Assembly: GCA_036925085.1 (NCBI GenBank)
Contig: JAUPFP010000050.1
Coordinates: 1,154,001 to 1,218,000 of the forward strand
DNA from: Brachycybe producta
Taxonomy: Eukaryota > Arthropoda > Diplopoda > Playtdesmida > Andrognathidae
Direction of reading: 5' to 3'
DNA length: 64,000 nt
In this document: one piece after another, positions 33,441 through 45,677 of the stretch
How positions within the stretch are numbered: the stretch's first letter is position 1
Layout: each line of letters opens with the position of its first letter
Notes under the pieces: model-generated
Seen by the model: only the letters and a program-made list of their open reading frames with translations
Databases searched by the model: none
Told to the model about the DNA's origin: nothing
Translations under genes and position numbers: made by a program

Positions 33441-34149
33441 CTCAAAAAAGTCAAATGAATAATCATTTAATTATAATTATTTAGTATCTCACTAATTTCA
33501 AAAATCACAACAAAAGAAATACCTGAATAAAGCATATGAGGTGTTATTTGAACTGAATTAGTTTTCATTTTGGCAGATGGTTATTTTAAACTATAAAGAT
33601 TAAAGGTCCATCTCAATTGAAAAACAAAATAGGCCGCATTGTAAGTAGAAAAGTTTTTAATTGAACTTTGAAGGGGGGGGGGGGGTTATATTGGAATTCG
33701 GATGTACGGTAATGCACATGTTAGACATTCTTTTAGAAGATTGCTTTTTCATCGAATTTTCGAAATTCTTATTATTTTTATTGAATTTGATATTTAGTTC
33801 CAAGGCTCACTTTATAAAACGTACGTAAAACGAATACGGCCACTTTACCTAACCTTCATAAAGTGAAAATTGTAGAATTTTGTTCATGTTGAAGTATCCA
33901 AAAATGCTCTCGAAAATTGAGTACCGGTATGGCCAGAAGGAGGCTGACTTTTTATTAATACATTATTCACATACTGTTTATTTAAATGTTCAACTGATTA
34001 GAAACGTATTGAAATATGTAGTTTGATCCGCCGAAAAACTGTGGGTCCTAGTGCAAATAAGACAAAAATCGCCAACGATGTCACCGTGTCATTATCTGAA
34101 CATTACCTTAGTCAAAATGCGATACACTTTATAACAAAGTTTACAATAA
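33441..34149. other. Spacer between dispersed repeat copies
   Basis: AT-rich, with a G13 run at about 33667-33680. The 68-residue open frame from 34023 is not recognised as a gene. Confidence 0.4.
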
Positions 34150-34470
34150 CCTGCACAATTCAACAGTGCACATGTATAGAAATTTGTACAATATTTGCTA
34201 TTTGCAAACAGCCCAGCACATACCACTGAGTGACATTCATTTGTTTTAATAATTTCTAACTAGAAGAATTACCATTTTTTGGGGGGTTTTTGATAGTCTT
34301 TAGAGCGTAAAAGGTCTAATAAAATCATGCAAACAAAGGATGCAAAATATAGGATCCTGAATTCCAAATTGTGTGGGCCAGACAACTCAATTAAAAAAAA
34401 GTGTGGTTTTACATGATTAAGGGTGACTCGTGCTCATTTTATCATAGGTCTAAATCAAATGATTATCATT
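34150..34470 (+). repeat. Dispersed repeat copy B
   Basis: Same order of blocks as copy A: ATATTTGCTATTTGCAAAC, AGTGACATTCATTTG, TAGGATCCTGAATTCCAAA, TGTGTGGGCCAGACAACTC and GGGTGACTCGTGCTCATTTT. Confidence 0.6.
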
Positions 34471-34919
34471 TAATCGCGTTTGAGCAACCCACATGTGGTA
34501 ATTATTACAAATATTTACAAATCCCACAAAGATTAATAAAGAAAATTTACGTATAATTGTTTTTTGAATAAATATCTTCTTCATGCTTTATGTAAAATGT
34601 TTAATTGAATTTCATTAATTTTTCTGAAATTAAAACTATATAAAACATGTTGAAAACACATTAATAATACCAAAGTTTATTGCATTTAAGAACTTTATTT
34701 TAAAGATTAAAACAGGAATAAATTAACAATCTAAAAATGAGATTAGATAATTTAGCACAGCTGCTTGTTTAATTTGAAAAAAACAAAACAAAATAGATTT
34801 AGTGTCAAATATAACGACATAACATTCATAACGTTATTTAAGCGAAAATAAGAAAGAAGGTCACAAAATAAAATAAATCAAATAATTATTAAAAAAATGG
34901 GGCAAACCACCTGTAAAAA

Positions 34920-35220
34920 GCTTAATTTAACAGGTTCCATCCTGACTAAAGCTAGCCTAACCTAACTACATCTTACTAAAACTAAACGATAAAAAAACCC
35001 GATGAAAAAAAATAGTTTGTAACAAACGAGGTCCGAGGATCGAACTCGGGACCCTCGTGCAAGAGCCAGAGAGTGACGTTACTATTGTTGCAATAAAAAA
35101 AAGTCTTATCTGAAGCGGCATACCTTAACATAGGCGCTATTCTAAGTAGCACCTTATGCAACTTTTTGATCATAAATGCAGGAAAAGTACACATTATTTA
35201 ACAAAATCCAAACGCGTGTA
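34920..35220 (-). mobile_element. tRNA-derived SINE-like segment
   Basis: On the minus strand, CACGAGGGTCCCGAGTTCGATCCTCGGACC resembles a tRNA T-arm with a pol III B box (GAGTTCGATCC). The A-box side is degraded. It is followed by an AT-rich tail. It occupies the position of the missing PEBP exons of locus 6. Confidence 0.5.
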
Positions 35221-35275
35221 TACACGTGCAGTGAGTTGGGACATGTTAATTACATATTCATGACCCTAAGTCCTT

Positions 35276-35415
35276 GTTTCCATTGGGGTGAAAATTTGAA
35301 CTTTTTGCAGGTTTCAACTGTTGAAAATTGAACCAACGTGGCCTTAATTGCCTATGTGTTTATTATTGACTAGTTGAAATCTTCAAAAAGTTTAAATTTT
35401 CACCCCAATGGAAAC
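35276..35415. repeat. Palindromic MITE-like element
   Basis: GTTTCCATTGGGGTGAAAATTTGAAC at the left is inverted at the right as GTTTAAATTTTCACCCCAATGGAAAC, enclosing about 90 bp. It lies inside the locus 6 relic. Confidence 0.8.
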
Positions 35416-35699
35416 GTGGCCTAATGGAGAGGGCTTTGGAATGGGTTTATAAATACAACCTATGTTTTGTCAGTTACAGATGATTGTTATCTTTTGTACA
35501 AATTACTTCAATGTATGATTTTTTACCCCCTGCAATCGCGGGATTAAGAGCCTGTATTGGGTACGGAGTCAATCCTGCATGCCCCCAGATTTGACTCGTA
35601 TTACCACCGTTGAAAAGAGGAAAAATGCTGACCAAAAGTATGCAACTGAAGACCAAGACGCTGCTGAATATCCTTTTGATTTGAATATTGTAAGTTTTC

Positions 35700-35999
35700 T
35701 CGGTTGGTCTTCTGATGTGAAGTTTTTAGAACTTTAGAGTAATTATTCGCTTCATTTTTCCATTTTTCTTTTTCTTTATTGAAACGCGATTGTGTGTTGG
35801 TCCTTGTTCCTTTTAATTATTGTATTATTTTGAGTTCCAGTGACGAAAAATATATTTATGATCGTTTTTCAGGAAAACAAATTTATTCAAAAAGCAATTA
35901 TAATTAACTTCTTATTTGTCTTTGTTGGGTCTTTGTAAATATTTTTAATAATTACCACAGATTTTTTTGTACAGGTGTTTTTGCAGATTGTTGAAACGT
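35700..35999. other. 5' flank of PEBP locus 6 relic
   Basis: TTCTTTTTCTTTATTG near 35764 is a degraded form of the family TATA region. No gene is seen. Confidence 0.35.
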
Positions 36000-36330
36000 G
36001 ATTAAATGATAGTCATGTGACTTCCGTGAAAAATGAGTACCAGTTATCCTTAATCGCTTTCTGTTGTTATTGAGTTGTCCGGCCCACACAATTTTGGATA
36101 TAGGATCCTATTTTGCCCCTTTGTCTGGATAATCTTATTAGACCTTTTTCGTTTTTTTGCTCTAAAAAGGAGCAAAAATGCAAAAAAAAAAGCTAATTAA
36201 CTGTTCCAGTTAGTAATTAGTAAAACAAATGAAATAAATTGCATAAGCAGCTGAGTGTTACTCATTGTATTTGTAGGGCTGTTTGCAAATAGCACATATT
36301 GTGCATAATTCTATGCATATGCAGGTTATT
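36000..36330 (-). repeat. Dispersed repeat copy C, inverted
   Basis: Carries the blocks of copies A and B in opposite orientation and order: GAGTTGTCCGGCCCACACAATTTTGG, ATAGGATCCTATTTTGCCCC, GCTCTAAAAAGGAGC, TTTGCAAATAGCACATATTGTGC. Confidence 0.6.
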
Positions 36331-37177
36331 TTAAACTTCGTTATAAAATATATTGCATTTTGACTAAGCTAATGGAAAGGTAATGTCATTGGAGATTTTC
36401 GGTTTAGGCGCACTAGGACCTCCAATTTTTTAAAGGAATCAAAAAAGTAAATATGTTAGTCAACTGTAAACATAAATATGTAACATTTTTGCAGTTGCTA
36501 ATTTATGGGTAATTCTCATAATTGGGGATGACTTTACGCAATAAATAAAAAATGTGATAATTATTTCAATTTTCTTATTAATTTAATTTTGAAAAATTGT
36601 GAAACACCAGGGGCACGGAAATATTACAGCACTTAGCGGCCTCAACAGATATAAACGCCTCACTAGGTATCTTGTTTTGCCAATGGCATGGACAGCATTG
36701 GACACTGTATGTTTGTATCGGATTTTTTTATTGAAGCCATTGAAATGCAATTCTCATATAAAGGAATGCGATTTAGAAAGTATAAGGAATAGAACTAAAG
36801 TAGCAGTGAAAGTGAGCCGTTTTCTGTCTCAATGTGTTTTTTTTTTCTATATTACTCTTTTCGTATATATTTTTTAAGGGGAGATTCTGTTAAAAAAGTT
36901 ACACTTTGCCCTTCGTATTTTTTTGCAGTTTGAAACCTTTTTTCAAAGTCACTCTAAGCAATCATCACAGGTTATATTTGGCCAAATGGTACGAAAAATA
37001 GATTGATTATTTTTTCTATTGTTATATAAACTACAGTTGTCAGATAACAGAAACCGTAAAATCACTCTCTGTGCTTAAAATGTTCGTAATGCTTAAATTC
37101 CATGCTAACTTAATGTCATTTTGGTGCTTTTTTTGAGCTAAAATATTCCATGATGAAGTACGGCTGTGTTTGGTAAC
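36331..37177. other. Spacer upstream of PEBP locus 7 3' end
   Basis: AT-rich; the 92-residue open frame at 36599-36877 (+) has no family features. The locus 7 poly(A) signal is at 37178-37183 (TTTATT forward). Confidence 0.45.
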
Positions 37178-37328
37178 TTTATTTTGAACAATAAAACGTG
37201 AATAAATTAACAATAATAAAAACTAGATTAAAGAATTTTAACACAGCTTCTTGTTTGATTGCATATATTTTATTTGAAACTATTGTTATCTCACAACCAT
37301 GTTATTTATTAACAACATTAATTGTTAA

Positions 37329-38138
37329 TTACGCATAAATGGCAAAGAAGGTTCCGGCGACCAGCGACATACTATATTTGTTAGCAAAATCAAAATAATT
37401 GAAGGAGTCTCTTGACGGTGCTTGGTCATCAAATGTGATGCTTTGTCTGAAAACCAACACGACATAATCATGTCGTCCTAAATAAAATAATAGAAAGGTA
37501 AAATTTTAAATCATTGTAATTTTTTAATTAAATTATAGGTCTAAATACTAAAATAAAATAAAAATTGTATAGTATGTACCTGACCCTTGGGCTGGGCCAG
37601 GTGCAAAGTATTCTAAGATATTTTGCCCTGAGTAGGTGTTTAACTGATTGCCACCAGAGCCAAGATTATTCGCGGATAACCATTGAAGATACAGAGATCC
37701 AGAGTCTAGAATATTAATACTGATTAATATAACTTGATTACTTTATTTTTTGGGGGAAATTCATTATTCTTCAGGTGGGCTACTCGTAATTACCAAACAT
37801 CATGAAAGTGTAAAGGTCGTTTGGAAAATATGGATACCCAATTGAAACCGGTTGAACAGCCACTTGAGACACAGTCAGTGCTTGACTGATGGAAATTACG
37901 ACATTATTCGGAAATACAACCTATGGTTTGTCAGTTTTGTTAATATTTTGTTGCACAAATTAGTTAAACTAATTAATCATTGTTTTACCTCTGCAATTGT
38001 TGGGGGAAGATTCTGTATTGGAGTTGGAGTCAGGCCTGCAGTTTCCCAGATTTCTCTCGCATTTTCATCGCCGTTGAACCGAGGAAAAATACCGACCAAA
38101 AGTATGCAACCAAAGGCCAAGACTATGTTAAATGTCAT
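37329..38138 (-). CDS. Secreted PEBP-family protein, locus 7 (pocket-deleted type)
   Basis: Exons 37989-38138, 37794-37920, 37580-37705 and 37329-37477, 183 residues. MTFNIVLAFGCILLVGIFPRF is the signal peptide, then WETAGLTPTPIQ. Exon 2 VVFPNNVVISISQ...LYTFMMFG. Exon 3 opens DSGSLYLQWLSAN, again lacking DPDAPS but with a longer loop (NTYSGQN) than loci 4 and 5. Exon 4 GRHDYVVLVFRQ, ending GTFFAIYA. TATAAAAG on the gene strand lies at 38246-38253, 108 bp upstream of the ATG. Intermediate between the DAES copies and the DPDAPSE copies. Confidence 0.9.
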
Positions 38139-38253
38139 TTTGATTTAAATGTTATATTTTGGAAATTTCCTCGGATCGTCTCGTCTTATGTGAAGTTTTT
38201 AGTACTTTTTTTTACAAAGTAATTTATTCGCTTCTTTTTTCTGTTCTTTTATA

Positions 38254-39870
38254 GAAAGCAATTGTCTTTAATGATATGGTTTGTATTAATTATTTGTTTT
38301 GTTTTGAATGACAGTACAGCTGTAATTGCAAAAAAGAGTTATCCTGTATAATTTCTTTCTTTTCAATAGAATAATAATGAATCATAAAGTGGACTGGATA
38401 GAACAAATTTGTTCATGACATGAAACAATTGTGAATGGCTTTTCTTATATTTCATGTGACTTTTGTAAATAAGTTTAATATATGCCATATTTTTTTTTTG
38501 TATTTCGTACCTGGTATTGTCTGTTTTTTCTAATATCGTATCCATCTTAATGTTTCACTTGAATAGTAGCCGAATACTTAATCTTGATAAAATGATAATC
38601 TCAATAAGTTGTTGTTATTAGATCTTTAAGAATATAATTTGCGTGCGCATATTATATTAATCATATTGATTATCATTTTCTATAGAATGTAATTAAGATG
38701 TGATGATTATGGTCGGTAGACCATTTTCTATCAGAAAAGTCAGAAGTGTATTATATGAGATACAAATTATTAATAAATCAAGTATCATTTAGGCCTACAT
38801 GTGGAGACATATGAATGATTCTTCATGAATCATCATTATTATTATACAGTAATGTAGACCTACTGATTGTAAATAATTACTACTATAAAATGAAATTAAA
38901 GAAATAACTGGCGTTTTATCTAGACTTGTAAACACCGATTTCATGAAATTCTCATGCAGTTCATTCTTTTTTCATTCATTTCGTCAGTTTAGTCAAACCC
39001 CTTGTTTTTATCAGTTTCAATGATCCACTTAATTTGCACATTTCACAATGGTAAGTTATGTAGTTTCTTAACCATCCAAAGTGATATCCAGACATTATTT
39101 TTTCCTCTTTTTCAGTGATAATATAAGACCTAAAGAGCACCAAAAGTTCCGATTTAAAATTATTAAGCATGGTTGCCACTCAACCTAGAAATCTGGCAAT
39201 GCCAGGGAATTAGAAAATGTTCATGTCAGGGAGTTTAGAAAAAAGTATATATAAAACCTGGAAAAGTCAGCGAATTTATTTTCTGAAATTCCACTTCCAG
39301 TCATAAAAAAACGACGAAAAATTGAGAAAAAAATTAAATGATTTAAAAATCACTGATCTTCTGATCTCAAAAATCTTTAAAAAAAATAGCTAAGATTCAA
39401 GAATTTGTAAAAATCGAAGAAATGGGGGGGGGTGGGAAATGTTAGGAAATTTCATAAACGAATAATTTGTGGCAACAGTATTAAAATAAATGAACCACTT
39501 GCATAAATAAGAAGCTGAATTTGCTCATAATGTTATTTATTATGAATGTCACTCATTGTATTTGTAGAGCTTTTGAAAATAGCAAATATCGTGCATAGTT
39601 TTGACCGAACTAATGACAAGCTAATGACTAGCCGATCCATGAAAGGTTTGTCAAATTTTTCAATAGAAATTTTCATTAGGTAAATTACAGTATTTATATT
39701 GGCAACATGTTGTTGTAGGTAGTTTGCGTCTGAGCAGATTTTGAAACAATGGTCATACAGAGCGTGCAGTGGAGTGAGTATTTGAGATGTCGAGATGATC
39801 CAAATCTTAAAGCGCCTCCGGAATGTTCTATCAATACCATAGATAATTAATTAGATTTAATTACTGCAGG
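38254..39870. other. Spacer upstream of PEBP locus 7
   Basis: AT-rich. About 39545-39600 (ACTCATTGTATTTGTAGAGC, AAATAGCAAATATCGTGC) is a fragment of the dispersed repeat of 33-36 kb in the copy C orientation. No gene is recognised. Confidence 0.4.
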
Positions 39871-39987
39871 TAGTTATTTCATACTGGAATGGTCGAAAGT
39901 CGATCTCGAACTAAAGATGGTCCGTTCCAGACTTCCAATTTATTGTCTACATATTAAAAAAGTTCTTTCAGCAAGTTCTCGTCGTTG
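39870..39987 (+). pseudogene. Orphan plus-strand PEBP exon 2 relic (a)
   Basis: Ends AAAAAAGTTCTTTCAGC...GTCGTTG at a GTGAGTGAAATTTAC donor-like junction matching other orphan relics and the exon 2 donor (ATGATTG|GTGAGG) of PEBP locus 2. The reading frame is lost. It is opposite in strand to the neighbouring genes. Confidence 0.45.
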
Positions 39988-40017
39988 GTGAGTGAAATTT
40001 ACATTTCAGATTTGAAG

Positions 40018-40772
<755 letters not shown>

Positions 40773-40938
40773 ATGCCAACAACAGTTAATTATGTTACAT
40801 AATTTACATTGTTATTTGTGTTGTACCAAGATCTTGAATGGTGGTTGTAACAAATGGTCTCAAATTAAAATAGGTTTGCATTACTTTATACACACATTAT
40901 TTGTTATTATAAAGCTATTTATGAACTATTTATAACTG

Positions 40939-41744
40939 TTAAGCATAAACTATGGCGAAGTTTCCTGAAATAGGATGTCACCGATCATATTGGCTAGCAA
41001 AATCAAGGTAATTGAAGTTGGTCCTTTCACTTAGCGGTGGAGCATTAATTCTGTATTTTTGTTGGAAAACCAATAGAATATAGTGATGCCTTCTTATATA
41101 AAACAATATAAAAAGTGAAATTTTAATTATTAGTATTTTCTAATTATAACAAAGGGTTTTCATCTGTATAAATGATAAAATTAAACCTGTGCCTTTTCTT
41201 GGCCCAGGTGCATAGCAAGGTGCAATGTTATCTCCCGACTAAGTGTTAAAAGAAGTTGCACTCTGGCCCTTGTTATTCACTGATAGCCATTGAACATACT
41301 GAGATTCATATGGATTTGCTTCACTTGGTGCGTCTGGATCTACAATTCAAATGCTTACTTTTAATTAATCGTAGGTCCATTTTGTTGGACAATTTTTTGG
41401 CTTACCTATAATCATAAAACAGTAAAGATTGTTTTCATCCCATGGATACGAGATTGAGAATGGCTGAGAAGACATATCAGCCACATTTATTTCTTCTTCA
41501 ATTACTATTATGGCTCACCTTCGAAACTGCACCTATGTTTTGTAAGTTATGTCACATTTATATATTGAAATAAATTTAAATGATTAATTGTTACTTCTGA
41601 AAGTTCTATAGGACGAATCTTTATTGGGTTTGGATTGAGATTTTCGCTTAACCATTTGTAGGCGGCATTGTAATTTCCGTTCAACCGATGAGTGAAACTT
41701 ATGAAAAGCACAAAACTAAAGATCGCAACGCTACTGGCTGTCAT
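40939..41744 (-). pseudogene. PEBP-family pseudogene, locus 8
   Basis: Family exons lie at 41595-41744, 41406-41532, 41187-41339 and about 40939-41094. Exon 1 is intact: MTASSVAIFSFVLFISF signal peptide, then WLSENLNPNPIK. Exon 2 has an in-frame TGA after VQFRR. Exon 3 keeps DPDAPSEANPYESQYVQW but has TAG in place of Tyr of NTYSG. Exon 4 has a stop before HPISGNFAIVYA, and its acceptor is altered. Three stops make it non-functional. Nearest relative is intact locus 9, sharing DPDAPSE.NPYESQYVQW and the CFM.IG exon 2 end. Confidence 0.9.
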
Positions 41745-42999
41745 TTTTAGTTTGAATAGCTAGTGTAAGTTTTCTGCATTGGTTTCACGGGAAATGTTTT
41801 GCAACATATCCCACCTATTGTTCATTTCATGTTTCTGTTTTATACTAAGTGCGACTGTGGTTGAACATGTGTTTTTTACTATATTTTCTGTATTTAAGTT
41901 TTTATGCTCGACCACCTGATATGTGCGTAATGACAAAAGCTATTTGTTTTTGATTTTTGTTCAAATAAGTAAACCAAAAAAACTTGTTTGCAATTGCAGT
42001 TAAATTTATTCGTGTAAATTATTATAATATTGTTTTTTTACAAAGTTAAAATTTAATGTTGTCTTGACAATACACGAAAGGTTTTTGTTTTCATTTGTTA
42101 ACAGTTTTTAACTACAGTTTTTCTATTCACATGAACTGCCATTATTTAAATTTTGTTAGTAACAGCCGCGGGGGCCAGCCAGATATTTTGCAAGATGATT
42201 TATGTGGAAATAATTTTTTCCCCACTAAATTTTCGAATATAATGTATGCATTATCTTAATTAAGAGATTATGTCATCATTAATTTTAGAGACTATACAGT
42301 AGGTAAAATAAACATGTCGATTCATTTTAATCAATTAATGAAAATATAAAACAATTGTGTATTAATTCGAAATCCAAAGGTGGTGCACTCGCACCACTTT
42401 GTAGCATGCTGCAAGCGCCCGTGCTACTAACAACCATTAATGTACAATACGGTTAATTTACGTTTACCTTCAGTATAGCATGTTTTAAGACGATCCCTGA
42501 AACGCCACCTGAAAACGCCACTTGATCTGCACGCGTTATTCTGATGATGCACGTGTACGCATTATACCACCCATAAATTTGATTATATAACTACTTAGAA
42601 TAATTATTGTCAGTTATTAAAGCGTCATAAATGATACGATTCTTCTGCATGATCGAGGCTAAATGTTAGCAAGTTCATTTAGTAACATAAGGTACATTAA
42701 ATTGAGGTAAACAAAATCAAAATATGGTAAATTAAAAATCGTCGCACAGATCTCCTAAGAAATCCAAACATATGGCGATTGACGACTAAGTTGCCGGCCT
42801 GTGTTCATAAGATCTTAAATGTATACAATACAGTAATAACATAGTATACAGTAAAGCATAGACAATTTTAAATTATTATTTATGATGCATATTTATTAAA
42901 ATACAATAAATAAACAAGCTGTTATCAGAAAAACCCATTTTTAACCAAGCAGAATAATTTACTAATTATATTTTTATTTCTCTGTAGTTATTTTAATTA
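41745..42999. other. Spacer between PEBP loci 8 and 9
   Basis: AT-rich. The only notable patch is a short GGTGGTGCACTCGCACCACTTT hairpin near 42380. No gene is seen. Confidence 0.45.
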
Positions 43000-43858
43000 T
43001 TAAGCATAAACTATTGCGAAGTTTCCTGCAATCGGATCTCCCAAACCATTTTGACTAGCAAAATCAAGATAATTGAAGTTTGTTCTTTGACTAAGTGGTT
43101 GAAGATTATTTAGATAGTTGCTCTGTTGGAAAACCATGACAATATAGTGATGCTTTCCTATATAAATCAAAATAATAAAAAAAATTGTAATTTTACTCAT
43201 TAAAATTTGATAATTAATCATTTAATCACTTTTAATTGTATAATTAATAAAATTAAATAATATGTTGTGTACCTGTGCCAGTTCCTGGCGCAGGTGCAAA
43301 GTACGGTGCAATCGTGTCTTGTCCTGAGTAAGTGTTTGGCCCAGCGGAACTCTGTCCTTTGTTATTCATTGATATCCACTGAACATATTGCGATTCATAT
43401 GGATTGTCTTCACTTGGAGCATCTGGATCTACGTTTAAAAGGATTATTTTTAAGATGGATATATAGGTAGATATATAGGTCTATTTTGATCTCTGTTATA
43501 CCGATCATCATAAAACAGTAGAAGTCATTTCCATTTCCTGGATACGAGATTGAGCTCGGCTGCGACGACAAATCTGTCAAATTCATTTCTTTTCCAATCA
43601 CCATTACAACATAATTTGGAAATTGTACCTTAGTTTTGTGAGTTCCAAATTACAAAGTCAAATAATCACATTTATATATTGAAGTAAATATAAATGACTA
43701 ATTGTTACCTCTGCAAGTACTGTAGGAAGTATCCGAATTGGGATTGGAGTGAGACCTTCACTGAACCATTCGTAGCCATCGTTATCATCTCCGTTCACTC
43801 GATGAGTTATGCTTAGGAAAAGCACGAAACTAAAAACCACAATGGTAATGTCTTTCAT
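43000..43858 (-). CDS. Secreted PEBP-family protein, locus 9
   Basis: Exons 43709-43858, 43502-43628, 43273-43428 and 43000-43157, 196 residues. MKDITIVVFSFVLFLSITHRV signal peptide, then WFSEGLTPIPIR. Exon 2 VQFPNYVVMVIGK...FYCFMMIG. Exon 3 has a complete DPDAPSEDNPYESQYVQW, with Gln where the canonical HW block has His, and APAPGTGTG. Exon 4 GKHHYIVMVFQQ and GLGDPIAGNFAIVYA. TATA region at about 43917-43926 and AATCATATGGTTTTT at 43962-43976 form its promoter. It is the functional counterpart of pseudogene locus 8 and fragment locus 10. Confidence 0.92.
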
Positions 43859-43976
43859 TTTGGCTTCAATGGTTTCAATTTTCTCTTAAATCTGGTTTGG
43901 TATGATATATTTTGCGCCTTTTTATATCGAACCGATTTCTAAGGATTTCAGTTTTTTTGTTTAATCATATGGTTTT

Positions 43977-44568
43977 TATCAGTTATTTCAGGATGTCAAT
44001 ATTTCATTCTCAACCACCTGACTTTACCTAATGAAGAACATAATTTTTTTTCTTCATTTTTGTTAATATGTAAAACATCTTGTAAAACACTTGTTTCCAT
44101 ATGCAGTTGAATACATGATTACTAATTACTTTTGCAAATCTTGCACATCTTGGGTTTAAAGCTAATGTTGTGTTTGAAAATTGTATGTTGTCTAGACATT
44201 GCACGAAAGGAGACTAAAACTAACAAAACTAACTAAAATGAAAAAAAGTTAACTTCTCTGTTATTTAATCAAATTAACTGCCAAATAATTGAAAATACTA
44301 AGATAATTAAGTGGGTCCTAATGTTTCTTCCGTTGCTTTAAGAGCTTAACTGTATAGAATGCAAAAATGGTCTCAAATCATATAAATCATCAGCTTTAGT
44401 TTATAAGGTAAAATGTGAACATTTTAAAAATAATTATGGCGCCTATAACATATATTCAAATACAATAAATGAACAAGATGTCAGCAAAGCATTTCGTTTG
44501 AATAATTTTAACAAAGCTGTATAATTAATTAATAAATTATTAATATATCATTTTAGTTATTATTATTA
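43977..44568. other. Spacer between PEBP loci 9 and 10
   Basis: AT-rich 5' flank of locus 9; no gene or repeat recognised. Confidence 0.4.
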
Positions 44569-44875
44569 TTAAGTATAAACTATGCCGAAGTTTCCTGAAA
44601 TCGGATTTCCCAAACCATTTTGACTGGCAAAATTAAGGTAATTGAAATTGGTTCTTTGACTTAATGGTTGAGCATTAATTCTGTAGTTTTGTTGGAAGAC
44701 GAACAAAACGTAGCGATGCTATATTCCTATATGAAACAGTAGAAAAGTGAATTTTTTAAATTATTATGATATCTGATAATTTAATTTTTATAAATACTAA
44801 AATTAAAACAGTACTTTTATGGTGTGCACCTACCAACCTGTGCATTTTCTTGGTTCAGGTGCATAGTACAGTGCG
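44569..44875 (-). pseudogene. PEBP fragment, locus 10 (3' end of exon 3 plus exon 4)
   Basis: Exon 4 at 44569-44726 reads HRYVLFVFQQNYRINAQPLS and NGLGNPISGNFGIVYT, but its first codons contain an in-frame TAG just before HRY. The last 30-40 nt of exon 3 survive up to the donor at 44838. Exons 1 and 2 and most of exon 3 are absent; sequence diverges after about 44875. A truncated duplicate of the locus 8/9 type. Confidence 0.85.
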
Positions 44876-45332
44876 AAAACTGAAAATCCAAAAAAATGAC
44901 ACATTTTTGGGGAAAAACAGAATGAAAACTAAAGATATTTTAGAAAAAAAAAAATGTTTTCTGGTTTTAGATATGTTTTTAAAAAGAAATTTTTCTCGAT
45001 ACACTCACTGAACATTTGTGAAAAATAGTAAAAGAAATTGACAAAAATGAAAATAAAACCATGAGTTAGTTTGGTATGTTAAGGTGGTGGATGAATTCTA
45101 AGCATTTTTTTTTTGGATTTTTTTACTTTTTTAGGGCAGGGCAAATAATATTTCGGTTTTTTTCTCTCCCCGGGCCCGTCTCTATTTGTAGGATGATGTT
45201 GAAATTTTCTATTTTTGAAACTTTTGTACCAATTGACTTTAGTGGTTACTAAAGTCGGTTTATGGCTGCTTTCAATCAAAGGTTAATTAAGCTTGAAAGA
45301 AATTCTGACGAAACAAAATGAAATGTGGAGAC

Positions 45333-45532
45333 GTGACAGGCAATTAAAAATCGGGACAAACAGAAGTTGGCTCCGCCTTTTTTATGACGACCGGCAACTT
45401 CTAATTGGTTTGTTGTATGGTTTGACGTTGACGTGTGACGTCAGACTACATAACCAACCAATTAGAAGTTGCGTTCGTCATAAAAAGGGCGGAGTCAACT
45501 TCTGTTTGTCCCGATTTCTAATTGGCTGTCAC
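45333..45532. repeat. Palindromic element, GGCTCCGCCC family copy 3
   Basis: GTGACAGGCAATTA...ATCGGGACAAACAGAAGTTGGCTCCGCC pairs with GGCGGAGTCAACTTCTGTTTGTCCCGAT...AATTGGCTGTCAC. The core (TTATGACGACCGGCAACTTCTAATTGG and its inverse, around TGACGTCAGACTACATAACC) matches copy 1 at 16.9 kb closely. Confidence 0.8.
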
Positions 45533-45599
45533 ATTTTGTTCGATTTGATGTTCAAACTGAAAGTTTTGAAAGTTTATGTCAAGCAAAGTATACGAGCGT

Positions 45600-45677
45600 A
45601 AATTGGGTTTCAAGACATTTGTGAAGGATTTTTATTTCGGAAACATGTTTCTACACTTTATCATTATTGGTGAGACG
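45600..45677 (+). pseudogene. Orphan plus-strand PEBP exon 2 relic (b)
   Basis: Ends TTTATTTCGGAAAC...CACTTTATCATTATTG at a GTGAGACGAATTTAT junction, followed by TTTTCATATTTGAA as in relic (d). The last codons would read LHFIIIG, like the FVMIG/FLMIG exon 2 ends of loci 1 and 2. Confidence 0.5.

Larger units (their letters stand above)
34694..35674 (-). pseudogene. PEBP locus 6 relic: exon 1 and 3' UTR only
   Basis: Exon 1 remains at about 35526-35674. It reads on as SVLVFSCILLVSIFPLFNGG and WGHAGLTPYPIQ, but the start ATG has become AGG. The family 3' UTR with its poly(A) signal survives at 34694-34699. Exons 2-4 are gone. In their place are a tRNA-like SINE segment and a palindromic element (35276-35415). 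A gene emptied by deletion and insertion. Confidence 0.8.

Noticed and set aside
36599-36877. 92-codon plus-strand open frame
   Set aside because: No homology recalled, AT-rich spacer, no promoter or splice partner.
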